In this document: positions 1 to 7,882 of the stretch, in pieces
How positions within the stretch are numbered: the first letter of the stretch is position 1
How the letters are laid out: each line of letters opens with the position of its first letter
Source: Clostridia bacterium
Lineage (GTDB): Bacteria; Bacillota; Clostridia; TANB77; CAG-508
DNA length: 15,775 nucleotides
Assembly (NCBI GenBank): GCA_022791735.1
Contig: JAAVZQ010000120.1
Location: forward strand, 1 to 15,775
Reading direction: 5' to 3'
The notes under the pieces: model-generated
Told to the model about the DNA's origin: nothing
Databases searched by the model: none
What the model saw: the letters and a program-made list of their open reading frames with translations, nothing else
Made by a program: the position numbers and the translations under genes

Positions 1-332
1 ACTTTTGGTGTGTTTACCCCTTTTGCTTCATCATAACTTCCATCTTGGGTTGGTGTATCTGGCACTGGGGTAGGATTTGTTCCAGGATTATTTCCACCTA
101 TATTATAATCTTCTATTTTGTTTACTATATCTTGTATATTTTTATCTAAATCATCAAATGTTATTTGTTCTTTTTTCTGTGCATCTGCATAATTTACTGC
201 TCCATTTACAGCCGTGTCTATTATTCCACTATTAAATGCTGCATTGATTGTCACTGCTGCTAGTATCACTAGCACGATAATCGTGATAATTAATGCTACT
301 AGTGTAATTCCTTTTTCTTGTCTCATTTTCAT
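1..332 (-). CDS. Prepilin-like surface protein, N-terminal part (runs off window)
   Basis: Reading leftwards from an ATG at 332, 110 codons are open with no stop before the window edge, so the C-terminus is missing. Residues 1-7 are a short basic leader (MKMRQEK), followed by G-I-T-L-V-A-L and a hydrophobic stretch to about residue 30. This is the type IV prepilin-type cleavage/methylation signal, although position +5 is not the usual Glu. Residues 35-70 are polar and helical (AVNYADAQKKEQITFDDLDK), then a Gly/Asn/Pro/Thr-rich linker follows (NPGTNPTPVPDTPT). Clostridia commonly carry such prepilin-leader proteins with large exported C-terminal parts. A ribosome site AGGAGAG precedes the ATG. 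The precise function is unknown; it is probably an exported pseudopilin or surface protein. Confidence 0.8.
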   Translation of the reverse strand, partial: MKMRQEKGITLVALIITIIVLVILAAVTINAAFNSGIIDTAVNGAVNYADAQKKEQITFDDLDKNIQDIVNKIEDYNIGGNNPGTNPTPVPDTPTQDGSYDEAKGVNTPK

Positions 333-384
333 TGGTTTCTCTCTCCTTTTTGTTATCTTTTTTACTAACATTATTAGTAAATTA

Positions 385-413
385 ATTTTAGCATTCGCTC
401 GAATGAATGTCAA
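385..413 (-). promoter_or_regulatory. Promoter of the prepilin-like gene with a palindrome in its spacer
   Basis: On the minus strand, TTGACA (408-413) and TAAAAT (385-390) are separated by exactly 17 nt. The spacer holds the perfect inverted repeat CATTCG-AG-CGAATG (392-405). Transcription should start near 378, giving a leader of about 46 nt before the ATG at 332. The palindrome lies where RNA polymerase binds, so it is a plausible operator for a dimeric repressor (inference). Confidence 0.6.
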
Positions 414-645
414 TAAAATTTTAATCAATTTGTTAAGTTTCACATGATTTGTTATGTAGTTATTAACCATAGTATATGAAACCTAAAATTGTTTTTCTTT
501 ATTATTTCCATATACTACTATTTCTATGCATTTAATAATGTTTTCTACATCTTCATAAGATTTATAGCATTTTATCAATTATGCCATTACTATTCATAGC
601 TTTCGCGCCTTTTCAACTCTTTTTCAACTTTTTTCAGATTATGTC
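414..645. other. AT-rich intergenic stretch
   Basis: This divergent region between the prepilin-like gene and rpsT has no convincing gene. It contains a weak AT-rich inverted repeat (TAGTATATG near 470 facing CATATACTA near 520). Nothing else was recognised. Confidence 0.5.
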
Positions 646-674
646 TTGATTTTTAAATGCTTTTGTGTTATGAT
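646..674 (+). promoter_or_regulatory. rpsT promoter
   Basis: TTGATT (646-651), a 17-nt spacer and TATGAT (669-674) form a good sigma-A-type promoter. Transcription would start near 681, about 40 nt upstream of the rpsT start codon. Confidence 0.7.
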
Positions 675-721
675 ATTATGCGATAAGTTTAGTAAGGTTT
701 GAAGAGGAGGTGCTACAAGAA

Positions 722-988
722 ATGCCAAATATTAAATCAGCTATTAAAAGAACAAAGATAATTGAGAAAAAGACTTTACAAAATAACATGGTTAAGTCTA
801 ATTATAAAACAGCTGTAAAGAAGTTTGAAACTGCTATTGAAGCAGGTGATGTTGCTTCTGCTGAAACTCTTTTTGTAGAAGCTACAAAGAAAATTGACCA
901 AGCTTGTACAAAAGGTGTTATTGTAAAAAACACAGCTGCTAGAAAAAAATCTAATTTAGCTAAAAAATTAAATGCTGCAAAAGCATAA
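722..988 (+). CDS. rpsT: 30S ribosomal protein S20
   Basis: The 88-residue product starts MPNIKSAIKRTK, the hallmark S20 N-terminus, and is rich in Lys and Ala throughout, matching the usual 85-90 residues. S20 binds 16S rRNA in the 30S body. The ATG at 722 is chosen because the family starts MPNIKSA. The in-frame GTG at 710 overlaps the GAGGAGG ribosome site (704-710) and is rejected. It is a single-gene unit with its own promoter and a terminator 3 nt after the stop codon. It contains no CGG codon. Confidence 0.97.
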   Translation: MPNIKSAIKRTKIIEKKTLQNNMVKSNYKTAVKKFETAIEAGDVASAETLFVEATKKIDQACTKGVIVKNTAARKKSNLAKKLNAAKA

Positions 989-990
989 TT

Positions 991-1026
991 AAAATCCCCC
1001 AAGATAAGCTCTTGAGGGATTTTTGT
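991..1026 (+). terminator. rpsT terminator
   Basis: AAAATCCC(C)CAAGA and TCTTGAGGGATTTT (991-1024) form a 14-bp stem with one mismatch and a short loop. The stem ends in T residues, a typical intrinsic terminator. Confidence 0.85.
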
Positions 1027-1098
1027 TTGGCCTATAATCACATTTTCTTGACCTTAAATTCAAATTTCATCACAAAATCTTGACCATATATAGATTTG

Positions 1099-1968
1099 TT
1101 ATTCATATGGATTTACATGTACCATACAATGCTTTACAAGCACCATATTTTCTTCTATTGAATCATGTACATTCTCTGCAATCTTATGTGTTTCTGTAAG
1201 TGTTTTTTCTCCATCTGCACTAATTTCTATATCTACATATATTCTATTACCAAACTTTCTCGTTTTTACATCATCTATTCTCATTACACCATTTTCTTTT
1301 TCTATTAGTTCATATATCTTGTTTACTGTATCTTCATCACATGCTTCATCTGTGAGTTCTTTTACTGTTTCTATAAATATATCTACTCCTGCTTTTACAA
1401 TAAATATTGTTATAACTATACTTGCTACTGAATCTAATACTAAAAATCCCATTCTTGCACCAAGTATTCCTATAAAACTTCCAATTGATGATAATGCATC
1501 TGACCTATGATGCCATGCATCGGCCATTACTGCACTTGAATTTATTTTTTTGGCTACTCCCCTTGTATACCAATACATAGCTTCTTTTGTAACAATTGAT
1601 ACTATTGCCATAATAAGTGCTATTAGTCCTGGCATCTCTAAATTTTGATATTCTCCTGTAAATATATTTCTTATTCCTGATACACCTATGCCCAGCCCTG
1701 TTATGATAAGTATTACCGAAAGTATTATCGAAGCAATACATTCAAACCTCTCATGACCATATGGATGAGATTTATCTGATGCTTTATTTGCAATTTTCAC
1801 TCCAATTATTACTATTACTGAACTAACTACATCAGATGCGGAATGTATTGCATCTGATATCATTGCATATGAATTTGCAACTATTCCTGCAATTAGTTTA
1901 AATAATGACAACACTATATTTGCTATTATGCTTACTTTTGATACCTTTATGGCTTCTTTTTCTTGCAT
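1099..1968 (-). CDS. Cation diffusion facilitator (CDF) metal exporter
   Basis: The 289-residue membrane protein has the CDF layout: six predicted membrane helices over residues 8-205 and a cytoplasmic C-terminal domain (about 210-289). The metal site in TM2 is HxxxD (H42, D46) in SDAIHSASD, and in TM5 HxxxD (H153, D157) in ADAWHHRSD. HPYGHERFE (68-76) lies after TM2, as in the family. An HxxxD/HxxxD pair is typical of zinc-type CDFs, so Zn(II)/H+ antiport out of the cell is the likely role; iron or cadmium cannot be excluded. The ATG at 1968 has AGGAGA upstream. It converges with rpsT and lies after the sortase but is separated from it by a strong hairpin. It has no in-frame CGG codon and no frameshift. 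Confidence 0.93.
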   Translation of the reverse strand: MQEKEAIKVSKVSIIANIVLSLFKLIAGIVANSYAMISDAIHSASDVVSSVIVIIGVKIANKASDKSHPYGHERFECIASIILSVILIITGLGIGVSGIRNIFTGEYQNLEMPGLIALIMAIVSIVTKEAMYWYTRGVAKKINSSAVMADAWHHRSDALSSIGSFIGILGARMGFLVLDSVASIVITIFIVKAGVDIFIETVKELTDEACDEDTVNKIYELIEKENGVMRIDDVKTRKFGNRIYVDIEISADGEKTLTETHKIAENVHDSIEENMVLVKHCMVHVNPYE

Positions 1969-2000
1969 TTTATTTCTCCTACCTCTTATTTTTCAAACTT

Positions 2001-2043
2001 AAAAGGCTTTCTGTGGAAAGTTTTATCCCACAGAAAGTCTTTT
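2001..2043 (-). terminator. Strong hairpin after the sortase gene
   Basis: AAAAGgCTTTCTGTGG and its near-perfect complement (one mismatch in 16) face each other across an 11-nt loop. On the minus strand the stem ends in CTTTT, so it probably terminates sortase transcription before the CDF gene. Confidence 0.75.
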
Positions 2044-2126
2044 CCTATTTTTCTGTTGCTAAATTACTAGCCCAGCTCATTAAAGCTTGATATTTATATT
2101 ATATGATACTTATTGTAATTTCTTTA

Positions 2127-2918
2127 CTAAATTGCTTCAGCTTTTATAATATGTCTTTTTTCTCCATTATTTGTACATGTAATAAGTGTAATTTCTCTTT
2201 TTCCATTTGTATGTTGTGATGTACAAGATACATCAGTTGGATCAACTATGTACTTTTTATACACTTTATATTGTATCATCCTACCTGAAAGATCTGTTAA
2301 TTCTACTATATCCCCTATTTTAATATTTGGGAGCTTTCCAAACATCTTGCCACTTTTGTAGTTATGCCCAGCAATTACGTAGTTTCCAACTTCATTTGGT
2401 CCTTTACTTGGTCCGTGAATTCTATTTAAAGATATTTTCAAAAGTTCCTCTGAGCTATCTGAAAGCACTGGATATTCTATTCCAAGGCTTGCTATTTTAA
2501 GTACTGCTTCTGTATAATATTTTTTACCATCTGGTGCTGTAGATTCTACAATATTTGAATTTCCTGTTTGTAACGGATTTTGTTGTATGCTTACTTCCAC
2601 ATTGCTTTCACTCTCTCTACCACTTTCAAGGGCATTTATAATAAGTACACCATCTTCCATAGAAATTGTTGTATCATCTACCTCTTGTATCTCTGAATTT
2701 TGTTGTATTCCTAGTAATATGCCTTGTGATACCTCTTCACTTCTGTTTCTATCATATTCTGCATATATGCAACATGTAAACAAAGTGCATGCTAAAAAAG
2801 AAAATAAAAAGAAATTAAATTTGTAAATCTTTCTTTTCCTTTTCATTTCTGGTGTAACTATAATACTTTCAGTTACTAATATTTGATTAATTGTTTTATT
2901 TTTTTTCTGTTTCTTCAT
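2127..2918 (-). CDS. Sortase (class D-like), membrane anchored
   Basis: The 263-residue transpeptidase has a basic N-terminus (1-32), one membrane anchor (about 33-53), a long polar linker (55-130) and a C-terminal sortase beta-barrel (about 135-263). The catalytic triad is visible: H185 in VIAGHN, C248 in LITCTNNG and R255 in EKRHIIKA. The TLxTC-type cysteine motif and short barrel suit class D or a related Gram-positive sortase. It would cut a sorting motif and attach surface proteins to the peptidoglycan; no substrate with an LPxTG-like motif is visible here. No Shine-Dalgarno sequence precedes the ATG, and the promoter lies 7 nt upstream (see the next feature). A downstream in-frame ATG (codon 25) also lacks a ribosome site, so the first ATG is kept. 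Confidence 0.93.
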   Translation of the reverse strand: MKKQKKNKTINQILVTESIIVTPEMKRKRKIYKFNFFLFSFLACTLFTCCIYAEYDRNRSEEVSQGILLGIQQNSEIQEVDDTTISMEDGVLIINALESGRESESNVEVSIQQNPLQTGNSNIVESTAPDGKKYYTEAVLKIASLGIEYPVLSDSSEELLKISLNRIHGPSKGPNEVGNYVIAGHNYKSGKMFGKLPNIKIGDIVELTDLSGRMIQYKVYKKYIVDPTDVSCTSQHTNGKREITLITCTNNGEKRHIIKAEAI

Positions 2919-2925
2919 ACTTTAT

Positions 2926-2954
2926 ATTATACAGTATCTTTTTTCTATTTTCAA
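2926..2954 (-). promoter_or_regulatory. Sortase promoter giving a leaderless mRNA
   Basis: On the minus strand, TTGAAA (2949-2954), a 17-nt spacer and a perfect TATAAT (2926-2931) lie immediately upstream. Only 7 nt separate the -10 box from the ATG at 2918, so the predicted +1 is the base before, or the A of, the start codon. Confidence 0.7.
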
Positions 2955-3050
2955 GATTATTTTTTAATTTACTGATTTTACCAGTGAATCGACACAATCT
3001 ACAGTTAAAAAAACTTAAAATCATTGCAATATAGTTTATATATAATTTTG

Positions 3051-3542
3051 TTATTTATTGTATTCTACACATTTTTCTTCTAATAGCTTAAAATCACAAC
3101 ACAATTTCTTAAAAAAATTATAATCTGGATTATTAGAATTTTCTAATACCTTAAAGATATTATCGACTTTTCTCAATATTTCTTGAATTACACTTTGCTT
3201 TCTCAAATATGCTATCTCTTTATTAAAATAGTCTTTATATTTTGACTTTTCAACATCTACAATAAAAGAATCTTTTTCATTTACTGGTATCATATTATTT
3301 AATAACAATTTTGCTATAACACAGTTGTTAGTATCTTTTACAGTAACAGTAAGCTTAGAATTTGTTTTCTTTTCTATTTTACTTGTAAAAGGAATATAAT
3401 AATCTGTATTATCTTTACTTATTAATATTCCATAAAATTTTCTACTTTCTTTTTCACTCACTTTATTATCATATTGCCTCAAATATTGCTTGTAATCTTC
3501 TGATATATCATACATTATTAATTTTCCATTTTTTATTTGCAT
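3051..3542 (-). CDS. toxN: Type III toxin, ToxN/AbiQ-family endoribonuclease
   Basis: The 163-residue product matches the ToxN/AbiQ fold from end to end: YDISEDYKQYLRQYDNKV (11-28) aligns with the ToxN N-terminus, FYGILIS (36-42) and YYIPFTSK (48-55, with the family Thr-Ser pair at 53-54) with its core, and NYNFF-like PDYNFFKKLCCDFKLLEEK near the end with its C-terminus. ToxN cuts RNA at A-rich sites and is inhibited by a repeated pseudoknot RNA; these systems act as abortive-infection phage defence. Directly upstream lie a promoter, three 34-nt repeats and a leaky terminator, the canonical type III arrangement. AGGAGT lies 9 nt before the ATG at 3542; M10 matches the start of many homologues but has a poor ribosome site. 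Confidence 0.92.
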   Translation of the reverse strand: MQIKNGKLIMYDISEDYKQYLRQYDNKVSEKESRKFYGILISKDNTDYYIPFTSKIEKKTNSKLTVTVKDTNNCVIAKLLLNNMIPVNEKDSFIVDVEKSKYKDYFNKEIAYLRKQSVIQEILRKVDNIFKVLENSNNPDYNFFKKLCCDFKLLEEKCVEYNK

Positions 3543-3560
3543 TAATTATTACTCCTATAC

Positions 3561-3596
3561 AATTAAATAAGGAGTCACTACTTAAATAGCAACTCC
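3561..3596 (-). terminator. Leaky terminator between antitoxin RNA and toxN
   Basis: On the minus strand, GGAGTTGCTA and TAGTGACTCC pair (10 bp including two G-U pairs) around TTTAAG, followed by TTATTTAATT. In ToxIN-type loci such a terminator limits toxin read-through relative to antitoxin RNA. Confidence 0.8.
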
Positions 3597-3597
3597 A

Positions 3598-3706
3598 CAT
3601 TTTTAATCGTTCACTAAAGTAGAACCTCTCTCATTTTTAATCACTCACTAAAGTAGAGTATCACTCATTTTTAATCGTTCACTAAAGTAGAACCTCTCTC
3701 ATTTTG
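3598..3706 (-). repeat. Tandem repeat array, period 34 nt
   Basis: Three full copies and one 7-nt partial copy of a 34-nt unit. The array encodes the type III antitoxin RNA. Confidence 0.95.
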
Positions 3707-3708
3707 TT
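3598..3708 (-). ncRNA. toxI: ToxI-like antitoxin RNA: three 34-nt tandem repeats
   Basis: Three exact-length 34-nt units occupy 3598-3631, 3632-3665 and 3666-3699, plus a partial unit at the 5' end of the transcript. Units 1 and 3 are identical. Unit 2 differs, and its changes are compensatory: GTTC pairing with GAAC becomes ACTC pairing with GAGT around a constant TACTTTAGT. Each unit contains AUUAAAAAUG, the A-rich context where ToxN-type enzymes cut their own antitoxin. The predicted transcript starts near 3708. By family knowledge, each processed unit folds into a pseudoknot that binds and silences ToxN. Confidence 0.9.
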
Positions 3709-3714
3709 ATATTT

Positions 3715-3743
3715 ATTATACTCTGTTTATAATAAATTGTCAA
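3715..3743 (-). promoter_or_regulatory. Consensus promoter of the toxI-toxN locus
   Basis: On the minus strand, perfect TTGACA (3738-3743) and perfect TATAAT (3715-3720) are 17 nt apart. This is the strongest promoter in the window, as expected for a continuously made antitoxin RNA. Confidence 0.9.
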
Positions 3744-3804
3744 CTAGGTAAATCTATAATAAATATAATATTATTTTATACAAATTTCGAGATTATATTA
3801 AAAC

Positions 3805-4865
3805 TTACATCATTTTCATTATCTCTTCTTTTAATACCTCAACTATTCTTTCTTGTGGTACTTTTTTTATAATTTCGCCTTTTTTAAATAAAAGCCCTTC
3901 CTTTATTCCACCGTGCTATTCCAATATCCGCTTCTCTTGCTTCCCCCGGTCCATTTACTGCACATCCCATTACCGCAACTTTTATATCTTTTTCTATTCC
4001 TTGCAAAAAATTTTCTACTTCTTTTGCAATAGGAATTAAATCTATTTGTGTTCTTCCACATGTAGGACAGGAAATAAGTGTTGGTGATTTATGGTAAAGT
4101 CCGCAATTTTTAAGTATCTCTTTTGCAACTTTTATCTCTTCTATTGGATTATCAGATAATGAAACTCTTAATGTATCTCCTATTCCTTCTCTTAATAAAA
4201 CTCCAAGTCCAATACTTGATTTTATTGTACCTGAAAATACAGTACCTGCCTCTGTTATCCCTATATGTAATGGATAATCAAATGCCTTACTTGCCTTTTC
4301 ATAGGCTTCTATACATAAATCTAAATTAGTTGCTTTTAGTGATACACATATATCATAAAAGTCTAAATCTTCTAAGATTTTTATATGTTTTAATGCACTT
4401 TCTAGCATTCCTTCCGCTGTTGGTTTCCCATTATATTTTTCTAAAATCTCTTTTTCTATTGAGCCAGAGTTTACACCAATTCTTATTGGGATATTTCTTT
4501 CTTTACATGCATTCACTACTGCTTCTACTCTGTCTTTTCCGCCAATGTTTCCTGGATTTATTCTAAGCTTGTCTACTCCTGACTTTATTGCCTCTAATGC
4601 TATTTTGTAGTCAAAGTGTATATCTGCAACAATTGGTATATGTATCTCTTTTTTTATCTCTTTTATTGCTTTTGCGTCTTCTATATCAAGACATGCCACC
4701 CTAATAATTTCGCATCCCGCTTTTTCTAAATCTAATATTTGCTTTACAGTTGCCTTTACATCTTTTGTAAAAGTATTTGTCATAGATTGAATTACAACTT
4801 TATTTTCTCCTCCAATTATAACATTTCCGCACTTTTATTATTCTTGTATTTGTTCTATTCGACAT
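3805..4865 (-). CDS. ispG: 4-hydroxy-3-methylbut-2-enyl diphosphate synthase, two +1 recoding sites
   Basis: This is the MEP-pathway iron-sulfur enzyme that converts ME-cPP to HMBPP for isoprenoids. Reading from the ATG at 4865 (AAGGGG upstream) gives SNRTNTRIIKV; the frame then breaks at CGG (4827-4829), and dropping one C restores G-N-V-I-I-G-G and QSMTNT. The middle holds the TIM-barrel domain and the 4Fe-4S cysteines C266 and C269 (CPTC) and C301 (MGCAVNGPGE). A second CGG (3911-3913) breaks the frame at GIA; dropping its C gives GIA-GG-IKEGLLFKKGEII and a normal C-terminus ending at 3805. The rebuilt protein is 352 residues, the usual length for Gram-positive IspG. Without recoding, a ribosome would stop soon after residue 12 and no active enzyme would be made. 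It is downstream of mutS, separated by a palindrome. Confidence 0.93.
3911..3913 (-). other. CGG +1 recoding site, ispG C-terminal
   Basis: Heptamer GCA CGG T. Zero frame gives A-R-W and stops 8 codons later; skipping C gives A317-G318-G, the conserved GIAGG of IspG. Confidence 0.88.
4827..4829 (-). other. CGG +1 recoding site, ispG N-terminal
   Basis: Heptamer GTG CGG A. Skipping C gives V12-G13-N-V, the conserved VGN-V-IGG start of IspG; zero frame reaches TAA within 8 codons. Confidence 0.9.
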
Positions 4866-4900
4866 AAAATTACCCCTTATATTTAATATTATAATTTATG

Positions 4901-5022
4901 GTTGGAAAAAGAAGCAAGTAGTGCAAGGAAAGCAAGGCAAATATCCGCAGACTAGGCTATTGCCTGTCTAAGGATTATTTGACAGCAGCTTGACACCGCA
5001 ATACGTAGCTTATTTTTTCAAC
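4901..5022. repeat. Long imperfect palindrome between mutS and ispG
   Basis: The ends GTTGgAAAAAgAAGC and GTTGAAAAAAtAAGC face each other over 122 bp, and the centre forms a nested stem (CAAATATCC with GGATTATTTG, and AGGC with GCCT). It overlaps the mutS stop codon. It may fold as a large RNA hairpin at the 3' end of mutS mRNA, or be a MITE-like element. No relation to the other palindromes was seen. Confidence 0.7.
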
Positions 5023-7633
5023 TAGCACTTTCTTTCAACTTGACAAGAATATTAAGCGCATCAATAGGCGTAAGTTCATTTACATTAATCTTGTCTAATT
5101 CATGAGCTATTTCGGCTATTTTATAATTATACATACTAAGTTGTGCTTCATTTTTATTTTTCTCTTGCTTTTCTAAATGTTTTTCTCCTAGCATGCTTTT
5201 TCTTTCGAGACTTTTCAAAATTTCCCTTGCATTTTTTAATACATCATTTGGAACCCCTGCAAGTCTTGCTACATGTATACCATAACTTTCATCTGTTCCA
5301 CCTTTTACTATCTTTCTTAAGAAGATTACATCTTCTCCCTTTTCTTTTACTGCTATTGAATAGTTTTTTACGCCTTCTGTGGTCTCCTCTAGTTTTGTAA
5401 GCTCATGATAATGTGTTGCAAATAGAGTTTTAGCACCACATTTCTCTTTATCTGCCATAAATGTTGCAACTGCCCAAGCTATTGAAAGCCCGTCATAAGT
5501 TGATGTTCCTCTACCTATTTCATCTAGCACTACTAGACTGTTTGATGTAGCATTTTTTAATATATTTGCAACTTCCATCATCTCTACCATAAATGTACTT
5601 TGTCCCATACTTAGGTCATCTGACGCACCTACTCTTGTAAATATTTTGTCTACCACTCCAATTTTGGCACGTGTTGCAGGGACAAAACTTCCTATTTGTG
5701 CCATTAGCGTAATTAGCGCAACTTGTCTCATATATGTAGATTTTCCAGCCATGTTTGGTCCTGTTATTATTCCGAAGTCTATCTGTGTTTTTATTCATAT
5801 AAGTATCATTTGGCACAAAGCTGCCGTGCTGATAACATTTTTTCTATTACTGGATGCCTGCCTTCTTCTATGTCTATTTCTCCACTCTTATCAACTTCTG
5901 GCATAACATAGTTTAGATTTTCTGCAACTATCGCAAAACTTGAAAGTACATCAAGTGTTGCAACTATTTCTGCTGTTTTTTGTATTCTAAGTATCTCTTT
6001 TGCAATCTTTTCTCTAATTTCTAAAAATAGTTTATATTCTAGGTCAACTAGCTTCTCTTGTGAACCGAAGTATTGTGCTTTCTATTTCTTTTAGCTCTTC
6101 TGTTATATATCTCTCGCCATTCGTTAGAGTTTGCTTCCTCACATACCTATCTGGAACCATTTTTAAATTAGATTTTGTGACTTCGATATAGTATCCAAAT
6201 ACTTTGTTATAGCTAATCTTTAAGTTCTTTATTCCTGTTTGTTCTTTTTCCCTTGCTTCTAAGTCTATAAGCCATGTCTTGCCGTCAGTACTTGCTGATT
6301 TCAACTTGTCTACTTCTTCATTATATCCTTTTTTTATGATATTTCCATCTGTTATTGTAATTCCTGGCTCTTCTATTATTGACTTTTCTATGAGTTCATA
6401 AATATCTGTTAATTCATCCATGTTTTCATAAATTTCTTTTAACCTATCTGATTTAACATCTTTAAGCAAATTTCTAAGCTCTGGAAGTTTTGCAACTGAC
6501 GACTTAAGCGATAGCATATCTCTTGCATTCGCATTTCCATAAGATATTTTTCCTGCAATTCTTTCTATATCAAATATCTTTTTTAGGCTTTCTAGTACAT
6601 CATCTTTTAGTATCATATTTCCTTTTAATTCCTTAACCGCTTCTAGTCTGCCATTTATTTCATCTGTATCAATAAGCGGATCATTTATCCATCTTCTTAG
6701 AAGTCTTCCTCCCATTGATGTTGCTGTTTTATCTAATACCCAAAGAAGTGTACCTTTTTTGCCTTTGTCTCTCATCCTTTCCGTTAATTCCAAGTTTCTT
6801 CTCGCACTTATATCTAACGACATATATCTTGTAGTGTTATATACCTTAATCACATTTATGTGTTCCATCTCCATTTTTTGTGTTTGTGTAATATATTCTA
6901 AAAGTCCATTAATTGCTGGAACTACAAATTCTTTATCTTCTAACCTCTCTATTTTTTCTCCTTTGTCATCTGTAAATTCATACCTGCTTATAAGCTTCTC
7001 TGCTTCTGGACTAAAACTTTTTTCCTCCAAATGAGATATATAACAATCTATTCTTTCTCTTATTTTTGATATTTCATCTTGGCAAGAATATAACATTTCA
7101 TTTACCACAATTTCAGCAGGATAATATCTTGCTATTTCATCTAGAAGTTTTATAAAATTATTAGTTTCTTTTATCTGTGTTGCAAGAAAGTCTCCTGTTG
7201 ATATATCACATACTGCTACTCCAAAGAATATCCCTTGTTTATATATTGACATTATATAGTTGTTTTTCTTTTCTTCTAGTAAATTATCTTCTATAACTGT
7301 ACCTGGAGTTACAACTCTTATTACATCCCTTTTTACTATACCTTTTGCTTGTTTTGGATCTTCTAATTGCTCACAAATTGCAACTTTATATCCCTTCTCT
7401 ATTAGCTTTGCAATATACATATTTGCCGCATGAAAAGGCACTCCACACATTGGTGCTCTCTCTTCTTGCCCACATTCTCTACCTGTTAATGTTATCTCTA
7501 GTTCACGTGATGCAAGTTTTGCATCATCAAAAAACATTTCATAGAAATCACCTAATCTATAAAATAATATACAATCTTTGTAGTTCTCTTTTGTGTCTAA
7601 GTAATGCTGCATCATGGGGCTATATTCTGCCAT
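5018..7633 (-). CDS. mutS: DNA mismatch repair protein MutS, three +1 recoding sites
   Basis: MutS recognises mismatches and uses ATP to start repair. From the ATG at 7633 (AAGGAGG upstream), the mismatch-reading motif is GDFYEMF (F30, E32), followed by the connector and lever domains. The frame breaks after ESTIL (residue 522) at CGG 6065-6067, after LSA (602) at CGG 5824-5826 and after DRL (619) at CGG 5772-5774. Dropping one C at each gives one open frame of 870 residues, the normal MutS length. The third site lies 4 residues before the Walker A motif GPNMAGKST (from G624); Walker B is LVVLDEIGRGTSTYDG, followed by FATHYHEL. The 80-codon middle piece is stop-free only in the recoded frame. 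The gene follows miaB, its common Clostridia neighbour, and ends inside a palindrome. Confidence 0.94.
5772..5774 (-). other. CGG +1 recoding site, mutS third
   Basis: Heptamer CTT CGG A. Skipping C gives L619-G620-I-I-T-G-P-N-M, leading into Walker A. It is only 49 nt downstream of the second site. Confidence 0.9.
5824..5826 (-). other. CGG +1 recoding site, mutS second
   Basis: Heptamer GCA CGG C. Skipping C gives A602-G603-S-F-V-P-N-D, matching the V-P-N-D of MutS proteins. Confidence 0.9.
6065..6067 (-). other. CGG +1 recoding site, mutS first
   Basis: Heptamer CTT CGG T. Zero frame stops after 7 more residues; skipping C gives L522-G523-SQEKLVDLEYKLF, normal MutS lever/clamp sequence. 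Confidence 0.9.
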
Positions 7634-7659
7634 TAATTTATCCTCCTTTTCAAATTATC

Positions 7660-7882
7660 ATTCACAGCTAAACTAGTCTAAAGTTCGTAAGGGTAGTTTC
7701 ATCTATGATTTTTGAGTAGCACCGCATAAGCGACAAAACGACCAACCGCGAGTGCGAAATGAAGTAACCTACGTTATAAGCTACGCAGTAGCGTACAGAT
7801 TAAAGGTTACGACATCAAGGTGTTACAAAAAAATCATAGATAACTACCCGCAATAGTACAAACGATGCTTAAGGCTGTGAAT
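7660..7882. repeat. Palindromic intergenic element, copy 1 (complete)
   Basis: ATTCACAGC (7660-7668) and GCTGTGAAT (7874-7882) form the ends. Further in, GGGTAGTT(tc)ATCTATGATTTTT is mirrored by the right side. The 223-bp interior has nested stems such as GTAACC with GGTTAC. Both ends are shared with the element at 11771-11952, and the left end also with 13283-13331. It sits between miaB and mutS, and its right end supplies the last codons and stop of miaB. No ORF was recognised, so it is MITE-like or a large regulatory hairpin. Confidence 0.8.

Noticed and set aside
710..721. Upstream GTG start for rpsT (adds MLQE)
   Set aside because: The GTG overlaps the Shine-Dalgarno sequence, and S20 proteins begin MPNIKSA.
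3598..3706. CRISPR array
   Set aside because: The 34-nt units are contiguous with no spacers and precede toxN; they are a type III antitoxin.
3911..3913. Reassignment of CGG to another amino acid (as reported in some Firmicutes)
   Set aside because: A changed amino acid would not repair the reading frame; a one-base shift is needed in every case.
5018..7633. mutS (and ispG, miaB, tatD) as decayed pseudogenes
   Set aside because: Each rebuilt frame is otherwise intact, with all catalytic motifs and no stops. Decay would give varied lesions, not one repeated kind.
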